A stretch of DNA of 64,000 bases from Rhodamnia argentea (lineage: Eukaryota > Streptophyta > Magnoliopsida > Myrtales > Myrtaceae). Shown piece by piece: positions 22,866-34,032 of this stretch; position 1 is the stretch's first letter; every line of letters begins with the position of its first letter. The stretch spans positions 21,127,826 to 21,191,825 of the forward strand of contig NC_063150.1 of NCBI RefSeq assembly GCF_020921035.1, written 5' to 3'. The position numbers and the translations under genes were made by a program. The notes under the pieces are model-generated. The model was not told where the DNA came from. It ran no database searches and saw only the letters and a list, made by a program, of their open reading frames with translations.

Positions 22866-24110
22866 AATCTTGATATGTTTCGTAAAAATCTCTGCTACTT
22901 AATCTCCCGTCTTCACATGTGAAACTTCAATTTCCTTCTCTCTCACTTGTTCTCGAATGAAGTCATATCGAACTTCGATATGTTTGTATCGCTCATGAAA
23001 AACTATTTTTTTTTTTTTGGGCCAAAGCAATAGCATGAATATTATCAACAAACATCTATGTTGCTTTCTTCTGCTCCATATGAATTTCTTTTACTAGTCT
23101 TCTCAAATATATTGCATGACAAACACATGAAGATGCTGTAATAAAAGGATCAATCTAATTGTTTCCACGCAAACGACAAGGGCAAAAACTTCATCATAGT
23201 CGATCCCGGTCTTTTGTATGTACCCTTTTGTGAGTAAACTAGCCTTTATACCTTGCCACTTCCCCTTTCTCGTTCTTTTTGACCTCGTACACCTAAGCTT
23301 CTATGTTTAATTCTTCTCGACAGCTTCAATTTCTTTTTTTTTTTTTGGTAAGGAGACAGCTTCAATTTCTTCATTCATGGCTTTCCTCCAATTTTCTTTT
23401 TTAACAGCATCACTATAGACAAACGGCTCACAAACCGCAAGAAGGAATACGAGGTGAAGCTCATCGGTGGCTTCGTAAAGTTGTTACAATCTCCTTGTTC
23501 TTGGCACTAACGGTTCATCAACTCCACTTGGAAGAGTTGGAGGTGATGGACTCGAATCCTACAATTTCATTTGGTTGGAATCACCATGATAAGTCACTTC
23601 AACTTTTGGATTGTCTTCCCATGCCTTCTTCATCAAACTTGACATCTCTGCTTAATAATATTTCAAAATATTAGGATCAAATAATTTATGGGTTTTGGAT
23701 AAAGAGTTATACCTGATAAAAATGAGCTTTTTGCTCTTGCCTTCTAACTTCGATTTTTTCTACTTCTGGACATAAGCATATGCAATGCTTCCAAAAATTT
23801 TCAAATGTGAAACATCTGGCGTTCTTTTGATCCGTGCTTCCCGTGGAGTTATGCCTTCAAGTCCAGACGTGGGACATCTATTTTATAAATAGACTGCCCG
23901 TGCAATAGCTTCACCCCAAAGCTCCTTGGGCAAATTTTTGCTTTTGAACATGCTTCGAATCATGTTAAGAATGGTTCAGTTTTTTCTTTCAGCCATGCCC
24001 TTTTGTGTGATTGTCGTCAAAATTCAAACATGAAGAGTTCTTGCTTCATCTCCTCGTACGCTTCTTCTTCTAATCTCCACGATTTCATTCTCATATTCTG
24101 AGATCAAGAA
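22866..24110 (-). pseudogene. internally deleted Ty1/Copia pol remnant
   Basis: On the minus strand, translated fragments from high to low coordinate give the end of an integrase ([19 protein letters not shown] near 23900, HLKIFGSIAYAYVQK near 23790), the start of reverse transcriptase (SDAVKKENWRKAMNEEIEAV near 23400, KTGIDYDEVFAL near 23200) and an RNase H end (HERYKHIEVRYDFIREQVRE near 22950). Most of the RT, including its catalytic centre, is missing, and stops and frame changes are frequent. No LTRs were identified. The RNase H end abuts the duplicated DOX3 flank at 22865, which marks a rearrangement junction. Confidence 0.75.
23319..23370. repeat. poly(T) micro-insertion with 16-bp target duplication
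   Basis: The 16-mer gacagcttcaatttct at 23319-23334 recurs at 23355-23370. Between them are T-residues followed by ggtaagga. In reverse complement this is a short 3' tail plus poly(A) between target duplications, as left by a severely 5'-truncated SINE or LINE. It interrupts the Copia remnant. Confidence 0.7.
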
Positions 24111-24900
24111 AGTCCTAATCAAGGACGACATTCGAGGCTTGATTCTGTTCGACATGTGTGGATTCCAAACGAGTGGTCGCGTCTTGGTCTACGTCGAGAA
24201 TGTCTCGTACAAGTCGAAAAGCCGCAAAGCCTGCCAGTTGACGCTTTGAATCCGACTCTCGTTGGGTTCTTGCTCATAACAGATGACTCCATTTTCAATT
24301 TTCGAAAGGGAGGGATGATGCTATTACTTACCGTGATTTAGATAGCCAGTTCGTCACAGTTGTTTGAAAAATGGATAGCTTAACATTCGACTCGACTTAT
24401 AGCAACTATTTCAAGATCGCTTAACAGGACAAGTATAATTTGGCGTTTGTGTAGTAGGAAAAATTGTCCAAAAAATCTCAAGCCTATTGCATTTTTGCAA
24501 ATTCAGTCCTAAACCTTTCACGTTTTGCTAATTGAGTCCATCGAGTCAATTTTGGTCGGAAATGGCTGACGTGGACACCAACCATCCTACATGATACAGA
24601 TGGAGCTGATGTAGATAATTTTAATAATATTTTCATATTTTCGAATTATCTATTTCATTTTTTCATTTTTTTCTACTCTCCTTCTTTACTTTTTTTTTTT
24701 TTCCTTTCCTTTTCTTTCCCCTCTACCGACCACCGCCGGGCCTCGTCAACCTGGCAAAGGTCGCTGGTTTCAAGCGAGGGCAAAGAACCGATAGCAACCC
24801 TCGCCCTCGCCGATCTCTCAAAACCAACCCCCTAGGGTTCAAAAGTTGGGAGAGAATGAGAAAGAGGAGAGACAGGTAGAGAACTTGGAAAGACCTTGCC
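24111..24900. other. spacer with a dispersed repeat copy (about 24450-24900)
   Basis: 24111-24450 has no gene I can support. From 24450 a repeat family begins: phrases of the type 'aaaaatctcaagcctattgc', 'cagtcctaaacct', 'gctgacgtggacacc', then a T/C-rich run and a GC-rich block (gaccaccgccgggcctcg). Copies also lie near 20040-20440, 36600-36960 and, inverted, 47290-47500. Confidence 0.6.
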
Positions 24901-25386
24901 ACTCTTAGAAAAAGATATTAGAGACTAGTAAGTTAGGAACTTGGAAACAAAAGCACGACCAGCCAAAGCAATGGGAAATCATTCATCTCATGTGTCGGGA
25001 AGGTTTTAAAATTGGTGGATTCTGCACATTGGTAAGTTTATTTTTCCCATGCGAAGAATTTTTAGTATCCATGCTCCATGCAATTAGAATCTCATCTATG
25101 TTATGTCAAATAAATTCTACATAAACTAAGGTGGCTTCGTGGGCCTCGCACGTATGTTTCGGCTAGCATAATTAACAAGTTAAAAATTTCGTATGTAAGC
25201 ATCAATTGTCCTATTGAATTTTGTAATCATTTTTGGCAATAGTTCTTTACAGGAAATCGCTAAACCAACATCAGCCATTATAGATATAACTACTCTCATA
25301 AGTTTATTTATTTGTCTGTTTTTGTATTGATAATTAGTTTATCCTTTTAAATAATTTTCAATCCTAGTTTAATATGGAGTGCAAAA

Positions 25387-26226
25387 TAGGAGTGAGCATG
25401 ATTTCATAGTAGAACCGGGAACCGGAGAACCGAACCGGGAAGTTCTAGTCAATTAAGGTCCAGTTCCCAATTCTGCATTTTGAGGAACCGTTGGTTCCGG
25501 TTCCAGTTCCTGGTTCTCTATGGAACCGAACCAGAATTGGAACCGTCATTTTTAAACCCTAACTTAGGCAAATTGGCTGATATCATACGCCCAAATTTGA
25601 ATACCAAATTGATCATCTTTTATCATATTTTCCCCAGCTCGAGATATGTGATCCCACGGCTTAGCAATTTCTCAGGAGCTTCGTGTAGACAAAAAACCGA
25701 CACTTGGGTTGTCTCCTGTTAGTAAAATTTGATCCCACGCTCTAAAGTTTAAGGGGCTATTTGGGCTATCCCTTGTCAGCCGTTCTTTCGAAGAAATATC
25801 TATTGAGGGTGCACCCGAAACAATTGAGCAATTTGGGCAAGTGACCACGAGAGGAAATCAAGTCCAACGAAGCAAAGTAAGTTCGATCGGTCGCAAGATG
25901 ATCCGAACAAGTTAGATCTCAGTCCACCACAAGGGAAAAGAAATTATATTTTTTTCCTCATCGTTTAATTAAGGGGAAAAAGAATTAACAAGAAGGGAAT
26001 TTAACAAAACTAGGGTTTGGCTTTAAGTTGGAATCTGTTTTGATGCAATGGGAGTTATATTGGCAGGTTCCCGAGTACCCTAGAACCGGACCCGGAACCC
26101 GAGATAAGGTAGGTTCCAGGTTCCAAGATACGCATGGTAAGTTCTAGATTTCGAAAAATGAGAAACTTATACTAGTGGGTAGGTTCCAGGTGAAACTTAC
26201 CTGGAACCCGAAACCGCTCACCCCTA
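25387..26226. mobile_element. 840-bp hAT-like non-autonomous element with 8-bp target duplication
   Basis: The ends taggagtgagc and gctcaccccta are inverted repeats. They are flanked by gtgcaaaa (25379-25386) and gcgcaaaa (26227-26234), 7 of 8 identical; an 8-bp duplication is typical of hAT elements. The subterminal parts are full of ggttcc/ggaacc motifs. The homologous DNA at about 11050-11110 reads across the site without this element, which confirms the insertion boundaries. No transposase was found. Confidence 0.75.
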
Positions 26227-26234
26227 GCGCAAAA

Positions 26235-27220
26235 TGGCCGTGAAATAGCAATCAACTCATATACGGAAGAGGGCACAATTTCAAAAGAGATACAAACGAC
26301 CTAGGCACCACGGAAAGAAAAAAACAGTAAGCCTTGACTCAGCAGATAATATTCTTTCTCCCTCCTTATCACACACCACAATAGTTTTTGGTGAATAACC
26401 GAACAGTGTAAGCAACTGTTTTTTTTTTTTAAGTTTTAGCCGACATTAAGCAAGTCATGTCCAAACAATTGCATGACATGACAATTATTTAGAGGAAATC
26501 TCATATTAACCTAAATTTCAAAAATTGAGGTTTTCAATTGAATAAAAAGAATTAGGTACTCAATTACAAAGCAAATAGAAGTTTACGGACTTGCGACATC
26601 ATTACCCCAAACATTTCTACGTATTGTAATGATGTACGTAGTTTATTATATTGATAAATAGATAAGAGTTATCAAATTTCAAGTCATAGTGCATCCTAAG
26701 TTTATTATATAACTCAAGTTTCGAGTCCACTGTAATGACCAATCAAGACAAGTCAAGTCGAGCTCTACTTTACCGAAACCTTATTCGAGTTGAGCTAGAG
26801 TTAAAAAATCAAGCTCGATTTAGCTCGGGCAGGGTCCCAAGCCTCGAAGATTGGAGTCGAGTCGAGTCGAATCGAGCTTGAGCTTGAGCTTGAGCATTGG
26901 ACTGTGTATTGACTTGACTTGACTCGACTCGATTTGATTGTACCCTAGGTCAAACATATCTCCAATCATGCAAGAAGACATGGGATTTTAACCCCACCCA
27001 TCTCCACCAACGCCCACCTTCATTGCCCTGAACATGTAGTAATAGCGAGAGACGCGAAGCCGGGAGTGATGAACACAATTTACTGGATACAAGCTCAGCA
27101 GCTCCTTAAGCTGAAAATGTAACACATCTGGAACTAAAGAAAACCATGAGTTGCACATATGGCCAGATTTTGTCATCCACGCCCGTTCTGCACGGGAACC
27201 AACTTCAGATTGATCACTCC
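26235..27220. other. DOX3 3' flank, original copy of the 22070-22865 duplicate
   Basis: Non-coding. 26350-27220 pairs with 22070-22865. It probably includes the DOX3 3' UTR. A run of gagtcgagt/gagcttgagctt simple-sequence units occurs near 26840-26890. Confidence 0.55.
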
Positions 27221-29727
27221 TCACAACTTTAAATGATCTGTTGCAGGAACCCCGTCAAGGCCTTTTGAGTATACATATTTGACATAGTCTTTCACGGACA
27301 TTTCTCGATAGACTGGAGGGTTCTGTTCCGATAACAACTCCTTAATTGGCCCATATTTTCCGGGAGAATCCTCTTGCTCAAAATGTTTTCTGAAGAAACA
27401 GGCCAACGAGGTTCTCGGTCCTACGTTCTTTGCCAACACTCTGTGATAGACGCTTTTGAACTTACCATTGGTGATTAGCTGCACAATAGATAGCCAAATC
27501 TATTAGCTAATCAATCTTCTCTCTTTGAGAATTTCAAATGCAACAGATACACATAGTTTACTGAAGACTGCATTTTCAAGAACAATACTAACAACTAGCA
27601 ATAACGAGTCACGGGAATGATATAACTTCATCGGTCGAGCCATTAAGAAGAATGCATTAGTACATGCACCTTTTGTCGTGGATTTGATTCCCTACATATC
27701 ACGAATTTGGGCTCGGATATACTGATCCAACAAGTGACAAAATTGCCAAATTCAAATTGCCTGAACATAAGCAAGTTGTATAATACAAGCATGACTACAT
27801 CAATGAAAAGACCAATGTTGACTTCAAGCTTAAATTTCAAGCAGCCAACGGAGAAATTATTTATCAGAAAAATTTGAAAAATGGACAGTTTTCTAGCACA
27901 TCTCACATCACCATGCCTCCGGCATAAAAACAAATTTTTTGAAGGGATAGAGCATTTTTTGGACCTCCATCATCCAGACTATGCTTTCCATATGCTTTTA
28001 GAAGAAACACTCATAACCGGGAAAAGTATACTAGAAGTTCCATAACTTGTACACGGCGTTCACTTGAGTGCCATAACTTTCAAAACGTTCATTTAAGTGC
28101 CATAACTTTCAAAAATCGTTCACTTGAGTGCTATGTCGGAGCAAAATTGTTCACTTGTATGGTACAGTAACTTTTCCAACGTGCCACGTCGGCTTTCCGG
28201 CGGTTTACGGTAACTTTTTCGGCGTGCTACGTCGGCTTTCCGGCATGTCACGTGAGTTTTTCCGACTGCCACATCAGCTTTTCCGGCTGTCACTTCAACA
28301 TGGCACTCAAGTGAACGATTTTTGAAAGTTATGGCACTTAAGTGAACGCCGTCCAAAAGTTATGGTACTTCTAGTGTACTTTTCTCCTCCTAAACCACTC
28401 TTCACGAAAAGCACAAAGTCCTCCCACTCCTGTCAATGTTACACTTCAGAAAATATTATGAAACATGATAAATGCCGTGATTGGCACAAGCAGTGAACTA
28501 TTCCAATAATTCTCAAGTGTTTTCGGATATATCAATCAGTCCATATTCAGTTTTTGGATAACTTAGTCCAAATAAATCTCATAAATGTGAAGGTCGAAAG
28601 ACAGTGGAGGGAATTGATCACGAGAGAGTTGAGTTGTTGTTGCCGAGCAGTCACTTCATGCAGGAATATTGGAAAGAGTATATGCAAACAATCAAACATA
28701 GGAAGCCCAATTAAGTAAAGAACCATGTCAAACCAGCTCACCTGCAACATGTCACCCAGGTTCACCACGAGAGCACCATGAATGGGGTTAACATCTACCC
28801 AGTGATTTTCATGGAGGACTTGAAGGCCACCAGTTTGGTCTTGCAATACCACCGTGAGGAAGGCGCCATCTGTGTGCTTGCTTAATCCTTGAGTCAAATC
28901 TGGCTCAGGACATAATGGATAATAGTGTCCAATGAAGTACAGTCCTTCAGCACAGCCCATGTCTTCAAGATGGTTGAGATTCAGTCCCAGAGCTTCTGAT
29001 AGCAGTTTGAAGATGGTAAGCCCCAGTCTCATTAGTTGGTTTGAATATTCCATTATTATATCTCTGCAAGCAGAGCACGTGGAAAATTGATCTTATATCA
29101 TACGTTCATGAATAACTTTCTATATATGAATTGATCATATTGATTGTCGAAACATGGAGCACTGGCATTTTCGCGAACAGGTTACCTGCAAACTTGAGGA
29201 AGCTCTTCCGGACTCGGAGGGTAAGGAGCCATAGCACAGTACAGCGAATCCCTCCAATTCGCTACGGGTGCTCTGTAGAAATCGAAGTTGGTGTTATAAA
29301 TCACCTTCTTCGACTCATCTCTAGAATACAACTCCTTCTTGACCTCGCTCTCCTGCTCGTGAAACCTCCTCACGCCATCGATGATTCCGCTCAGGATCCC
29401 ATCTCCGATCCCGTGATTCACCACCTGGAAGAAGCCCCAGTCCTCGCACGCCTGGCCAACTCTGCGGACAATCTCCCCTTGCTTGCTGGAATCTTCATGA
29501 ACTCCTTCCAAGTCCACGATCGGAATGCTGAAGCTTGTCTCGGCGGGATCAGAGCGGTTGGGCGATCGAGGCCGGCGATCGACGAAGATACGAGGGACCT
29601 TGGAGACTCCGGAGTCGACGAGGCCTTTCACGCCGGTCCTTGAGGCGTCAAAGGCTTTCAATTCGCTATCGCGGTCGTATCGGGGCTCTGCTTGGTTGGG
29701 GGCTTCTTCGGAGCTGATCGCTACCAT
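27221..29727 (-). CDS. DOX3: 2-oxoglutarate/Fe(II) dioxygenase (ACC oxidase homolog 1-like), intact, 373 aa
   Basis: Exons are 29727-29186, 29063-28742 and 27478-27221, all with GT/AG junctions (introns 122 and 1263 bp), 1122 nt in frame ending TGA. The enzyme should hydroxylate or otherwise oxidise a small metabolite in the cytosol using Fe(II), O2 and 2-oxoglutarate. DIOX_N spans about residues 65-170 ([22 protein letters not shown]). The catalytic double-stranded beta-helix holds iron ligands H244, D246 and H300 and the 2OG contact R310-T-S312 (GPRTSLACF). The start was chosen at MVAISSEEA to match paralogues; an in-frame ATG at 29766 would add 13 residues. It differs from DOX4/5 throughout, so it is an older copy. 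A MITE sits in intron 2, and a Copia LTR ends 404 bp upstream. The substrate is unknown; characterised relatives act in specialised metabolism. Confidence 0.93.
28019..28387. mobile_element. 369-bp long-TIR MITE inside DOX3 intron 2
   Basis: Left end gggaaaagtatactagaagt and right end acttctagtgtacttttctc are inverted repeats extending about 100 bp, with internal phrases ccataacttt and gttcacttgagtgc in opposite orientations at the two sides. The centre has repeated 'cggctttccgg' units. Target duplications are too worn to call (ctcataacc and tcctaaacc). It belongs to the same family as 51364-51805. The splice sites of intron 2 lie well outside it. Confidence 0.8.
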
Positions 29728-30131
29728 GTTGATCGGCGAAAGTTGTGAGAAACAGTGATCTTCCATGGAAGGAGCACGGTTTTCAGTTGCAGGAGGTGGT
29801 GAAATGGAACACATTTGGATGCACTGAAGCGCAGAGGATACTGGAGACGCCGACCACGCTTTTTTTTCCAAATGTGGTCGGCCCAACGGTCACGGCCACG
29901 GTCCCGGTCCCAGACACGCTGACTTGGACGGTCGGCGGACCGTTTGGCCGACAACATTAAAAAAACCGAAAGATTCTTTTTAAATTAGAGCCCTCCTCCA
30001 CTCAATTTTACCTTCATATCTCTCTCAAAAAATTCCTGTTTCTTAACAAATCCTCGCTTCGTACACATGACTTCCCTCGCTATTTCGATGTGGAAGTCCC
30101 TAACAACTATCCCACCCTTTTTTGGAAAAGG
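29728..30131 (-). promoter_or_regulatory. DOX3 upstream region, truncated by a Copia LTR
   Basis: Only 404 bp separate the DOX3 ATG from the 3' LTR of a Copia element lying in the same orientation. No clear TATA box was recognised. Any distal promoter elements have been pushed at least 5.8 kb away by the insertion, or supplied by the LTR. Confidence 0.45.
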
Positions 30132-30728
30132 TGTTGGAACCAAAACAATAACCATGACTTTGGAAAATTCAGAACAATGACACAAAATAAAGATCAGAGA
30201 AGGAAGATCTTTTATTGGAATGCTTTCTGATGGATCTTGAATACAACAATCATCCTCACGGCCTTATTATATAAGAGAACATGTGAAATATCTTTCACGA
30301 AGATAGATTTTCAACACTCATTAAATGTACGACCCAAAAAAAGAACACTCATTAAATGAGCTATTGCAAAACATCTTCTGACCAAGAATAACGACGAAAG
30401 TCCACAAAATACACTGACAAAAAGCCAAATAAAATACAAGGCAATAAACGAAATGCATAAAAGACAAGATAGTGAATGTTGACCAAAAACAAACGTGGCC
30501 CTTTTCTTTTTTTCAACATTAACCTTCCTTATTTTTGACAAACAGTATTTTTTTTTTTTTTGTATTCATGAATAGTTTTCCTTTAATAGCTACAGGAATC
30601 CTTCATCTTTTTTCTATTTTCATTTTCCTTTCTGGGCGCCAACCATGAATCAAGGCCACCAATAACCAAATCCAAAAATTGCGACAAATGTGCTCAAATC
30701 CAAAAATCAATTTTATGTTATTCAAACA
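30132..30728 (-). repeat. Copia 3' LTR
   Basis: 597 bp, TG...CA. It carries small insertions relative to the other LTR, for example a partly duplicated acactcattaaatg segment near 30315-30358. It ends 404 bp upstream of the DOX3 start codon in the same orientation. Confidence 0.92.
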
Positions 30729-30784
30729 GCCTTCCTTAAAATTAACTTTTGAATTCAACAATATTGAGTATCGTATTTAATTTT

Positions 30785-31360
30785 TCAAACAAATCCTCCT
30801 AATTTTTTGAACAAGTCCCCCTTCAATGATTTCGTGAAAATATATACAATTTGATCTTCCGATCCACAAAAGCTAAGCTCAATTTCACCATCTTTGACTC
30901 GCTCACGAATATAATGATACTTGATGTTGATGTGTTTGCTCATACCATGAAAAACTGAATTCTTGGCTAATGCAATAGCCGACTTATTGTCACACACCAT
31001 TTTAGTAGGACATATTTATTCATCCATTAATTCATACAACATCCTATGAAGCCACATTGCTTGACAAGCCACTGAAGTTAATGCCATCTATTTTGCTTCA
31101 GCTGTCAAGAGTGCAACAACTTGTTGTTTTTTTGAGAACCAAGAAAGTACTCCCGGTCTAAGAAAAAAAGCATATCCTGAAGTACTTTTGTGAATTTCAG
31201 TATCTTTTGCCCAATCACTGTCTATGTATCCCACTAGACTAAAATTGTCAGTACAAGAATATAAAATTTCATGGTCACCAATCACTATCTGTGTATCCCA
31301 CTGGCTTAAAATTGTCAGTACAAGAATGTAGAATTTCATGGTCACGAGTTCCACTAACAC
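30785..31360 (-). pseudogene. Copia RNase H fragment
   Basis: The minus-strand reading gives VGYIDSDWAKDTEIHKSTSG and SWFSKKQQVVALLTAEAK (31088-31360). After a frame break it gives CDNKSAIALAKNSVFHGMSK and HINIKYHYIRERVKDGEIE (30785-31000). These are the typical Copia RNase H blocks with their acidic residues. About 90 bp between the two parts is out of frame. A MITE at 31405-31982 separates this from RT. Confidence 0.88.
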
Positions 31361-31404
31361 ACCATAACAAAAATTTTGTTGCCTACAAATGTGATTGGTA
31401 TTGG

Positions 31405-31982
31405 CCTTGTTTGGTTCAGCATTTGGTCAAAGGATTTTGAGAAAATGCAAATACCTTTGGGCTAAAGGTCTTTTTCAAAATGCAAATAGTGTTTGGTAAA
31501 GTATATTTTAAAAACATATTTGGAATGCAATTTTCACGTAAATGTTATTTAGTGAAAAATGAACTTTGTAAAGTATTTTTACTTTTTGAAAAAAAAGCGG
31601 CGGTGACGGGCGGTGGCCGCGGGCGGCAGGGGAGGGGGGGGGAGGCGGGCGGGCGGCCGGGTCCGGTGAGGGGGAGGTGGCGGGCGGGGGCCGAGCGGAG
31701 ACAATGGGCGGCGGAGGTGGGCCTACGGCCGGCGGGGCAGGGGCAGGCGGGTGGCGGCAAGCAAATGTGACAAAGTTAAAAAAAAAAAAATTAGCTGCAT
31801 TTCGCAAAAGTCTTTTAGCCCAAAATACCTCTAAAGGTACTTTGGTCTAAAAGACTTTGGAGAGCATTTGAGATGCAATTGCATCTCCTCAAAGTGAGCC
31901 AAAAAATGGACTAAACACCATTTGTATTTGGCCAAGGGACTTCAGAGCTCCAATGCTCATTTTCAATGTCGAACCAAACGGG
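31405..31982. mobile_element. MITE with a G-rich core nested in the Copia element
   Basis: Ends ccttgtttggttcagcatt and aatgtcgaaccaaacggg are inverted repeats. The interior is non-coding. Its centre (about 31608-31755) is about 150 bp of almost pure G/C with G-runs of 3-9 on the plus strand. The element interrupts the Copia coding sequence between the RT and RNase H blocks. A clear target duplication was not found. Confidence 0.65.
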
Positions 31983-32496
31983 ATCATTGTCTTTTCATGA
32001 ACCTGCTAATAATTCCCACCCTATAGGTAATATCTTGTATCGTAGAAGCCAAATATCTCAAACTATGAACAATGCTTTAGAAATAAGTGGGATTTACCAA
32101 TTCATCGGTTTCTTTCTTCGGCTCCCACCATTCTGCTACGGGAGTCCAAATTGATTCGTGCGATTCCATTTTTAATCGCTTCAAAATATCATTCGCATAT
32201 TTCTGCTATGAAATAATTATGCCATAATGTGCTTGCTTCACTTCAAGGCCAAGAAAATAGGACATCAATACCAAATCTGTCATCTCGAACCGGCTAGTCA
32301 TAGACTCCCCAAATTCAGCAAACACTTTTTTTTCATAGCTCCCCGTAAATATCAAGTCATCAACATAAAGGTATATTATTATGGTGTCACCGTTAGTATT
32401 TCACTTGATATATAGTGTATGCTCATACTTGCACTTTTGAAAATCATGCTCCAACGGGTACATGTCGATCTTTGTGTACCAAGCACGAGGTGCCTA

Positions 32497-32979
32497 TTAT
32501 AGCACGTATAATGCCTTTTTCAACTTGTAAACTTGATTTTCATGCCCTTTCTCATAATCCCATGGTTGCTCTACATAGACTTCCTCTACAAGAATGCCAT
32601 TAAGGAATGCTGATTTCACATCCATTTGACGGATCCTCCAACAATTTTGAGCTGCAAGTGCTAAGATCATTCGAATGGTATCCATTTAGGCCACTGGTGC
32701 AAATACTTCAAAACAATCAATACATGGCTTTCGCTTGTAGTCCTTTACAACCAATCCGGCTTTATAACAGTCCACATAACCGTCGAGTTTGTACTTCGTC
32801 TTGTACACACACTTGACACCAATCGACTTCTTACTAGGTGGTAAAGAAGTTAGCAGCCATGTATCATTCTTCTCAATAGAGTGAATTTCTTCATCCATTA
32901 CTTGGATCCACTTTTTATCTACAGTTGCTTCATCATAGGTTACGGGTTTATGTTCAGCAAATAAACAAAAGTTTACCAT
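32497..32979 (-). pseudogene. Copia reverse transcriptase fragment
   Basis: The minus strand gives an N-terminal RT stretch (WIQVMDEEIHSIEKNDTWLL, KCVYKTKYKLDG, CFEVFAPVA). After a stop it resumes with RMILALAAQNCWRIRQMDVK, SAFLNGILVEEVYVEQPWDY and VYKLKKALYVL. The DVKSAFLNG motif is the Copia counterpart of the first catalytic-aspartate block. Further pieces (including the YVDD region near 32330) continue to about 32000 in broken frames. Confidence 0.88.
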
Positions 32980-33427
32980 TGTTTAATCAATGATTCCGTC
33001 GCTATTACTATCACTGTCTCATGTGACAACATAATCCTTGAATTTTGCTGGCATCTCCCTCATTTATTATGTACTTGGTGGTTCTGAAGCTACTATTGTT
33101 GAAGATGTACCACTGGTCAAAGATGATGAGGTTCTTTTGTTTCTCTTTTCAATGGTCCATCTTCGATGGTGATGCTTTTCTAGTCACCCTTCTGGTTCCA
33201 GTCCTAGGCTTCATCTTCAAAAAAATGGATATCCTTGTTGATGATTTCCTTTTTAGTGATTGGATTATATAGCTTATAACCTTTAGTTGTGTTCTTGAGC
33301 TAATGAAGATGCACTTCTCAATTTTGTCTTCCAAGTTCTTTCTTCCTTCATCTGGTATATAGGGATATGCCATGCACCCAAATACTCGTGGGGATGAAAC
33401 ATCTAGCTTGTTATTGCTCCAAGCCTC

Positions 33428-33859
33428 TTATAGGGTTCTTCCAAGAACACTCATTGGAAATTTATTTAGCACAAATATAGCACATGCAAGAACTTCTGCC
33501 CAAAACGTCTTGGGCAAATTTTTAGCTTTTAGCATACTTCTTGCCATTTCAAAAATAGTTTTATTTTTTCTTTTCGCTATACCATTTTGCTGAGGTGAAT
33601 AAATTTTACAGTATTTGTCAAATTCATTTGAGGTAAATTCTCCCCCTCTATCCAATTTCAACATCGTCAAATTAAAGCCACTATGTTTTTCAACATAGAC
33701 TTTAAATTCTTTGAACTTGCCAAATGCTTCAAATTTTTCTCTCAATAAATATACCCAAATTTTTCTAGTAAAATCATCCACAAAAAATAGCATGTACCTT
33801 TTTTGTCCGAATGATTCAACCTTAGCAAGGCCACATATATCTATGTGTACTAGCTCCAA
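33428..33859 (-). pseudogene. Copia integrase core fragment
   Basis: A 143-residue open stretch shows the DDE core: HIDICGLAKVES, YMLFFVDDFTRKIWVYLL, KLDRGGEFTSNEF and the QQNGIAKRKNKTI block with its glutamate-equivalent context. It continues past a frame break at 33373-33149 (MAYPYIPDEGRKNLEDK). The stretch is long because it is unbroken by chance or by moderate age. An N-terminal HHCC piece lies upstream near 33890-34010. Confidence 0.88.
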
Positions 33860-34032
33860 AAGTTGCTTTGCTCTTTGGCTTTCCCAACTGAAAATTATTC
33901 ACGATGTTATTTTCCAACACGACATCTTTCGCACATACGGTATGGACAGTTAATTAAAGGCATGCCGATCATCATCTTTTTCTGGACTAGTAGTTTTAGT
34001 CCACGAAAATTTAGATGCCCGAATCGAAGATA

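Noticed and set aside
31480..31807. Gly/Pro/Arg-rich frames over the G-rich core of the MITE
   Set aside because: Low-complexity translation of a G/C run inside a transposon.
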